NCBI GenBank assembly: GCA_018398765.1
Contig: JAHBMJ010003344.1
Span: 1 to 11,316 of the forward strand
Length of the DNA stretch: 11,316 nt
From: Chromera velia
Taxonomy: Eukaryota > Sar > Chromeraceae
Direction of reading: 5' to 3'
The notes under the pieces were generated by a model. The model was not told the DNA's origin, did not search any database, and was given only the letters and a program-made list of their open reading frames with translations. The first letter of the stretch is position 1. Each line of letters starts with the position of its first letter. This document shows positions 7,250 to 11,316 of this stretch, piece after piece. Position numbers and translations under genes: made by a program.

Positions 7250-7759
7250 GTGAGAGAGTCAGTTCATGAACGACATCCAGTATTCCCTCTCTGGCTCAAT
7301 TTTTTATTTTGCGTTCACTCTCTACTGCCAGAACCTTTGGGGGCTTCCTACACAGTAAAGTCCTTGATGGCCCGTGTACCTGTCTGTTGGTCTAGATTTG
7401 CGTTTTGATTCGCGCACGTGTGTTCTGCTCTTTGTTGATTGCTAGACCCTACGAAGTCGGCAAGATGAGTGTTCCACTCGTCCCTTCTTCCCGTCGATCA
7501 CTTTCTCTCTCTTTCACGTTCGTTCTGTTGATTGCCTGCCTGCAGTGTGGAGGGGATCGTCCTCTAGCAACTGACTAACTGACTGCATGGTGAGTGTATC
7601 ATGGAGTTTTTCCTTCCGTCTAGCTGTACTGGCCGAAAGAATCATGAGTCAAAATGATGTCCTTGTAGGGGAAACAGTCGGCCGGGGTGGCCGGGGGTGT
7701 ACCATAAAGACAGGGTTGGGGCGGGTGTAATTAATGAACCAGAGTTTCTGTTCTCCCAG
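7250..7759 (+). other. Intron region with alternative 3' splice sites
   Basis: It runs from GTGAGA at 7250 to TTCTGTTCTCCCAG at 7759. Two other acceptors lie inside: TTGTTGATTGCTAG (7443) and TTGATTGCCTGCCTGCAG (7543). The one at 7543 in phase 0 would give a short last exon 7544-7576 (CGGDRPLATD, then TAA). So the C-terminus may be alternative. Confidence 0.4.
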
Positions 7760-7813
7760 CAGCAGCAGGCTTCGCAAACGAGGCAGGAAAAGCTGTTGGC
7801 GGAGTCTGCTTGA
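7760..7813 (+). CDS. Probable terminal exon of the unrecognised gene
   Basis: The best polypyrimidine acceptor in the area (GTTTCTGTTCTCCCAG) precedes a phase-0 frame QQQASQTRQEKLLAESA ending in TGA at 7811-7813. It would extend the acidic tail with a short Gln-rich charged helix. The competing end at 7576 is about as plausible; only transcript data can decide. Confidence 0.35.
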   Translation, partial: QQQASQTRQEKLLAESA

Positions 7814-8071
7814 ACGTGAATCGCAGTCAAATTGCTCGTCAAGAAAAGGAAAATCAGCCGGAAGTTGTGCTTTGTTGAACATTAAGCAGTCCTGCAGAAA
7901 GGGGGGCAGAAAGGGCCTGGGTGCGGCACTAGGGTGCGGCAAGAACGTACAAAGATAGACAATGAGACAGGAGAGCAGACAGCTAGGCGGACAGAGGGGG
8001 TATATACGGGAACCTGGGTGAGCGAGGCGCTATTATGTGAGTTGAAAGCCAGATGCCAGTGATCAACTGTT
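7814..8071. other. Gap between the unknown gene and the LTR element
   Basis: No gene seen. It contains a stop-free but compositionally unremarkable stretch (7814-7955) and a GT-rich segment with GGGTATATACGGG at about 7998-8010. The five bases before the LTR are CTGTT, a possible target-site half. Confidence 0.3.
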
Positions 8072-8593
8072 TGTTACATTTGATCAATCATCCTAGCAAT
8101 CATCGTATATTCGCTAGTATATTTATTAAGATTGTCACTTAGATTGATCGCTGCATCCGACACTAACTTATCATCAGTCACGTAGTCTAGCGGCTCTAGC
8201 CAGCAAAACGCAACCGCACTATACAGTGTTACGGCAAGCTCCACCGAAGTTAGTTCACCGTACGCACAAATCGAACTAGTGGGTGAAGGGGCAGCGCCGG
8301 GCAATCAGTGGAGCCGGTGCTTAAGAAAACGCGGGCAGAAGGGTCCGACGTTAGGCCGTCCGCTACAGCGTCACCCACACCGTGAGGTTTCATGGAAAAA
8401 GAATTAATTCGGAAATACAGAAGCATGCATACATGCAAGTCAATTCATGGAAAGAATAAGATTGATTAAGATTGAAACAAAACAATATACAAAAGGAACA
8501 AGGAGGTCTGATGGACAGATTCCTCCACGTACGTTAAGCTCGATAAGTCAAGTCGTATGTTAAGTCCTCACTTTAGTTCCTAAGAGCGTAACA
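8072..8593 (+). repeat. Putative 5' long terminal repeat (522 bp)
   Basis: It begins TGTTAC and ends GTAACA, a perfect 6-bp inverted pair with the canonical TG...CA ends, and is followed after AA by a TGG primer-site-like sequence. A TATA-like AATATACAAAAGG (8484-8496) could be the promoter. AT content is higher than in the neighbouring genes. There is no second copy in the window to confirm it, so the left boundary rests on the inverted ends and the position relative to gag. Short protein-like frames on its minus strand are treated as accidental. Confidence 0.5.
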
Positions 8594-8595
8594 AA

Positions 8596-8607
8596 TGGTA
8601 GCTAGAG
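8596..8607 (+). promoter_or_regulatory. Candidate primer-binding site
   Basis: TGGTAGCTAGAG, two bases after the LTR end, resembles the initiator-Met tRNA complement used by many LTR elements (TGGTATCAGAGC), with a single-base shift. Position is typical; sequence match is imperfect. Confidence 0.35.
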
Positions 8608-8669
8608 TTCTCCACTTCTCGGGGACCTCTGAGTAAACAACAGTCATCCGTCTCTGCATGTATTGAAAG

Positions 8670-9677
8670 ATGGACTTCAGCAAGCTGGAGAACATGAAGA
8701 AGCTTCAGCTTTACTGTGTAGTATACAAGCCGAAAGTGCACCCGAAGGTATTTGAAGGCGATGATCTGGCTGTCTTGATTCGGAACTTTATGGAACAGAC
8801 AGGGGGAACGGTTCTGGATCTCGATGATGCAACGACCATCGGATACTTTGGTCATCATCTCTCTAGAGAGGCTTTGCGCTGATGGCTGGATCTGAAGGCA
8901 ACAGGGACTGTGAAGACGAGAAGAGAACTCGAGGATGCTTTCCTCGAGAGCCAGGGTCCAAAGGAAGTTGAACGTTTGGCAGCGTGGAAGACCATCGCAC
9001 GGCCATGCCCTCACCACTAGTACTACTAATACATGGACTGGGAGAATTTCTCGCAAGCCTTCGTATCCCAGTACAGGGTCGCTCGACCACTGGCAGACAA
9101 GGAGGAAATGATCCCACTTTTTATGGCGATTCTTCCAGAGGAAGTGAATGAAGAGCTCATGAAGAAGGGGGACATCTCGGATTTCACCGAACTCTCAAAA
9201 ACGGCCCAGCACTACTACGAGCTGAACAATCTAAAGTATGCATCCACAAACCCTGTGAATGTATACAGGGTTCCCTCTACAGCCCCTCAGCCGAACAAAC
9301 AGACCCCAATCCCTTCCATTGCTGTTGTCAACGCAGGAGCATACCCTGACCTCACCTATGTTTTCTCACAGCTTCAAGGCCAAGTCGCAGCTCTCCAGTC
9401 TCAGGTTGACAGATCGAACAGCCATCGGGGCAACGGAGGAGGCAGAGGCCGAGGGAACAGCAACAAGGGAGGACACTGGTAGGGAAACAGGCAGCAGAAT
9501 GGAGGGCAGAATGGGGGTGGCGGAGGCGGCTCATCTGACGGAGTGAAGTGTCGGGTCTGTAACGGCCCTCACTTCATAGCTGAGTACACAGATCCTCGGG
9601 CAGAGGGTTGGAGAATGTGCCAGGGCTTCTACAAGAACAGAGGGGGCTCGTCAAACAAGAGGGGCAGGCATGGCTGA
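8670..9677 (+). pseudogene. Gag-like polyprotein remnant with internal stops
   Basis: One reading frame runs from ATG 8670 to TGA 9675-9677. It is broken by TGA (8880), TAG (9018), TAA (9027) and TAG (9480), yet stays protein-like across all four. It carries the aromatic W-x-x-F-x-x-x-F-x-x-x-Y pattern (DWENFSQAFVSQYRVA) of retrotransposon gag domains, a helical LPEEVNEELMKKG segment, a possible short coiled coil (YVFSQLQGQVAALQSQVDRS), and an RGG-like basic linker (RGNGGGRGRGNSN). It ends with a zinc-knuckle relic, CRVCNGPHFIAEY. The spacing is one residue short of canonical CX2CX4HX4C and the last Cys is Tyr. The longest uninterrupted piece is 9033-9482. Confidence 0.72.
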
Positions 9678-10243
9678 AGGCCCCGCGTCCTGTCTATCCT
9701 TCCAGGTCTTCAGTCGAGAGTGAAGAGAAGACACGTGACCTGCCAGCAATGACCAGCAGTGAATCCTGTCCTGTGAGTACGATTCATAATGCAGGGCAGT
9801 GCATCACTCAAATGTGTGTCAGTGGGAATGTGAATAACAAAGGCGTATATATCCCTGCACGTCTTGATACATGTGCAGGTCTCGGATTTAGTAGTGAGGC
9901 GTTTGCACGAAAATGTGGGTGTAAAATTCGGGAGACGAAATTTGACTTGACGGCGTATGGAGGAGCCAATGTGAAGGTGGTAGGGGAGACGACACTTTTC
10001 CTCTCCCATCCCCAATCAACTCTTCCTGCACTCCCGTGGGACGTTCTCGTCACTCGGGGGAGCGACATCGAGCTTCTGTTGGGCTTAGATTTCCTGTTCA
10101 ACAAGAAGAATATCACGTTCAAGCTGAAGAACAACAGAATATTAATCTACTCGCACTCTCCAGTCTTCCCTCTCTCTTCCACAATCTCACTTCAGCAGCA
10201 GCCTGTCTCTATTGTGCAGCGTTCCTCTATCCCGCCTAGGTGA
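9608..10243 (+). pseudogene. Retropepsin-like aspartic protease frame of the retrotransposon
   Basis: Open for over 200 codons in the -1 register relative to gag, overlapping its end by ~70 nt. No ATG near the start, so it would be made as a gag-pro fusion. The catalytic loop reads RLDTCAGLGFSS, aligned with the usual LDTGAxxxFxS; Asp and Thr are kept (Asp codon 9866-9868) but Gly is Cys. The second conserved motif, IELLLGLDFLF, matches the hhLGxDFL of Ty3-type proteases. Between them lie plausible strands and a flap (DLTAYGGANVKVVGETTLFL). It ends TGA 10241-10243, after which the same frame continues with polyprotein-like sequence. Either a damaged or a divergent enzyme. Confidence 0.68.
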
Positions 10244-10480
10244 GCGGAGGTGGAGATCGTTTGTTCAGTGAGTAGGTCTGAGTCAGGGGTAGAAATCCAC
10301 ATAAAAAAGAAATGGTAGCAGGAGAATGGGAAATTCCAGTTGGCCATCCCTGATCAAGTGCTGAAGGTAGAAGGAGGAGGAGTTATGAAGATGAGAGTTT
10401 CTAACTTTGGGGAGGAAGAATGCACTCTGGGAACCAGATAGAAGATAGCTAAGGCAATCTCCATCAAGAATTCAAGATAA
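10244..10480 (+). pseudogene. Remnant of the protease-RT linker
   Basis: Same frame as the protease, interrupted by TAG 10316, TAG 10439 and TAA 10478. The segment VEGGGVMKMRVSNFGEEECT and the LGTR that follows resembles the beta-rich region between protease and reverse transcriptase in Ty3-type polyproteins. Nothing of the RT follows. Confidence 0.45.
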
Positions 10481-10491
10481 ATCTATCCCGA

Positions 10492-10811
10492 ACGGTCTCC
10501 AACAGTAAAACGGTCTCCAAAACAACCATACCTCTCAAGCTTTTTTAGGCAGTAAACAATATTCAAAAGCTTAAAACAAAGAGTTTTAAGCGATCAAACA
10601 GTACAATTTCCTGTTTTTAAATTAATTGGGTTTAGTGAGAGAAAAAAATATATTGTATTTGACCGCGCGGCGTGCGTGTTTCGTGCGTCAATGCACGCGC
10701 CTGTCATGTATGCAATTAAGGCGGCGGCGGGGAGCACCGGAATTAAGGTGGCTTTGCTGAGGAGCTGGGGTTGCTTTACAGTTCCGTGAGTCCATGTGAA
10801 AACGGGACTAG
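10492..10811. repeat. Diverged tandem unit 1 (~320 bp)
   Basis: It shares a phase-locked series of blocks with unit 2. ACGGTCTCCAACAGTAA (10492) matches ACCGACTCCAACACTAA (10812). ATATTCAAAA is at 10559 and 10881. TTTAAGCGAT ends at 10594, against TTTAGCGAT ending at 10914. GTTTTTAAA is at 10613 and 10924. Offsets are 311-322 bp. The first half is AT-rich; the second has a GC-rich block (GACCGCGCGGCGTGCGTG at 10659). It also holds an internal short repeat of CGGTCTCCAA (10493 and 10510). Confidence 0.7.
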
Positions 10812-11110
10812 ACCGACTCCAACACTAATTCCGACTCTAAAAATTTTTTAAATATACAAACAGTTTAAACTAGTTTAAACATATTCAAAATCGTTTAAGT
10901 GTATCTTTAGCGATTCTTTTGTTGTTTTTAAAGGTTTTAAATTAGAGCCTGGAGTGTATGAGAGTGAAGGTTGGAAGTGTTGTAGCACAGTGGCAGGCCG
11001 GGCCGGCGGGTCTGCGTGCATGCCGCGCGTGGCATGCAGTGCCGCGCCGTACGTACGTGCGTCTGTGCCGCGGCCTGCCCCAACCGGCCCGCGCGGGCTG
11101 CCACGCTTGA
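10812..11110. repeat. Diverged tandem unit 2 (~300-320 bp)
   Basis: Second copy, same order as unit 1: the CCGACTC-type opening, TTTAAA-rich middle (GTTTAAACTAGTTTAAAC at 10863), then a GC-rich half. The right edge is uncertain. No coding frame convinces me in either copy. Confidence 0.65.
10992..11079. repeat. GC-rich nested inverted repeats
   Basis: Outer arms GGCAGGCCG (10992-11000) and CGGCCTGCC (11071-11079) are perfect complements. Inside is a hairpin TGCATGCC-GCGCGT-GGCATGCA (11017-11038). A partly matching larger pair, GTGGCAG with CTGCCAC (10990 and about 11098), surrounds them. GC content is far above the flanks. Confidence 0.8.
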
Positions 11111-11316
11111 CTGACGCACGCATCCCAATCCGAATATTCGGCTGTACGGTAAAAATCCGATTATATGCTTTTGCAGGCCGAGGCATCTGTCAGAAAGCAA
11201 GGAAGAAATTAAAAGATCCCGCTTCATTCCTTTCAGTTATAGCTCCACGTTGCTATGCAGATTTTCTGTAGAGTGCACTTGTTGTGGGCCTGTCGCTGGG
11301 GATCGTGCGCCGGTGC
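11111..11316. other. Right edge, no gene recognised
   Basis: A 12-bp perfect palindrome CCGAATATTCGG lies at 11130-11141. Otherwise no domain, RNA gene or repeat could be supported before the window ends. Confidence 0.4.

Larger units (their letters stand above)
8072..10490 (+). mobile_element. Decayed, 3'-truncated Ty3-like LTR retrotransposon
   Basis: Order seen: putative 5' LTR (8072-8593), two-base spacer, candidate primer-binding site (8596-8607), gag with in-frame stops (8670-9677), retropepsin-like frame (to 10243), and a pre-RT remnant with more stops (to ~10480). No reverse transcriptase, RNase H, integrase, polypurine tract or 3' LTR is visible; unrelated tandem units begin at 10492. 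The gag/protease layout fits Ty3 (Metaviridae)-type elements, but without RT the clade cannot be assigned. The element cannot move by itself. Confidence 0.7.

Noticed and set aside
8074-8438. Two protein-like minus-strand frames that could be read as one shifted gene
   Set aside because: They lie entirely within the putative LTR, show no recognisable domain, and need a frameshift. LTR sequence explains the region better.

Overview
The window is nuclear DNA from a eukaryote, most likely a microbial alga. The genes are split by GT-AG introns, the reading frames only join after splicing, and there are long microsatellites and a decayed LTR retrotransposon. The mix of codon use, pyrimidine-rich introns, (TTCC)n and (ATTG)n arrays and a Ty3-type gag/protease makes me think of an alveolate alga such as Chromera. 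That is a guess from style; no marker gene here proves it.

Left third (77-4435, minus strand): one four-exon gene whose phases close exactly into about 1054 codons. The first ~300 residues form a six-helix membrane domain of the ALMT / aromatic-acid-exporter (FUSC-like) superfamily. Cytosolic helices follow, then a very long, low-complexity, probably disordered tail with an Ala tract encoded by a CTG/CAG repeat. Next comes a ~665 bp intergenic stretch between two divergent transcripts.

Middle (5101-about 7813, plus strand): an unrecognised protein. A 216-codon frame begins at 5101. Two clean downstream exons follow (6219-6387 and 7070-7249), both ending at phase-0 donors, plus a likely terminal exon (7760-7813). 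Whether the 5101 frame is spliced to these exons or is a separate gene cannot be settled from sequence. Its introns carry a long (TTCC)n array, an (ATTG)n array touching the 3' splice site, and a local direct duplication.

Right third (8072-about 10490): a decayed Ty3-like LTR retrotransposon. I infer a 522 bp 5' LTR with perfect TGTTAC/GTAACA ends and a candidate primer-binding site. After it come a gag with four internal stops, a retropepsin-like frame in the -1 register with DTC in place of DTG, and a short pre-reverse-transcriptase remnant. No reverse transcriptase, integrase or 3' LTR is present. The element stops where two diverged ~320 bp tandem units begin (10492 and 10812), each an AT-rich half followed by a GC-rich, hairpin-forming half.

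I see no convincing new defence or biosynthetic system. The most unusual items are the ALMT-like channel with its giant tail, the unknown acidic-tailed protein, the branch-point-like microsatellite at a splice acceptor, the DTC protease, and the paired 320 bp units.
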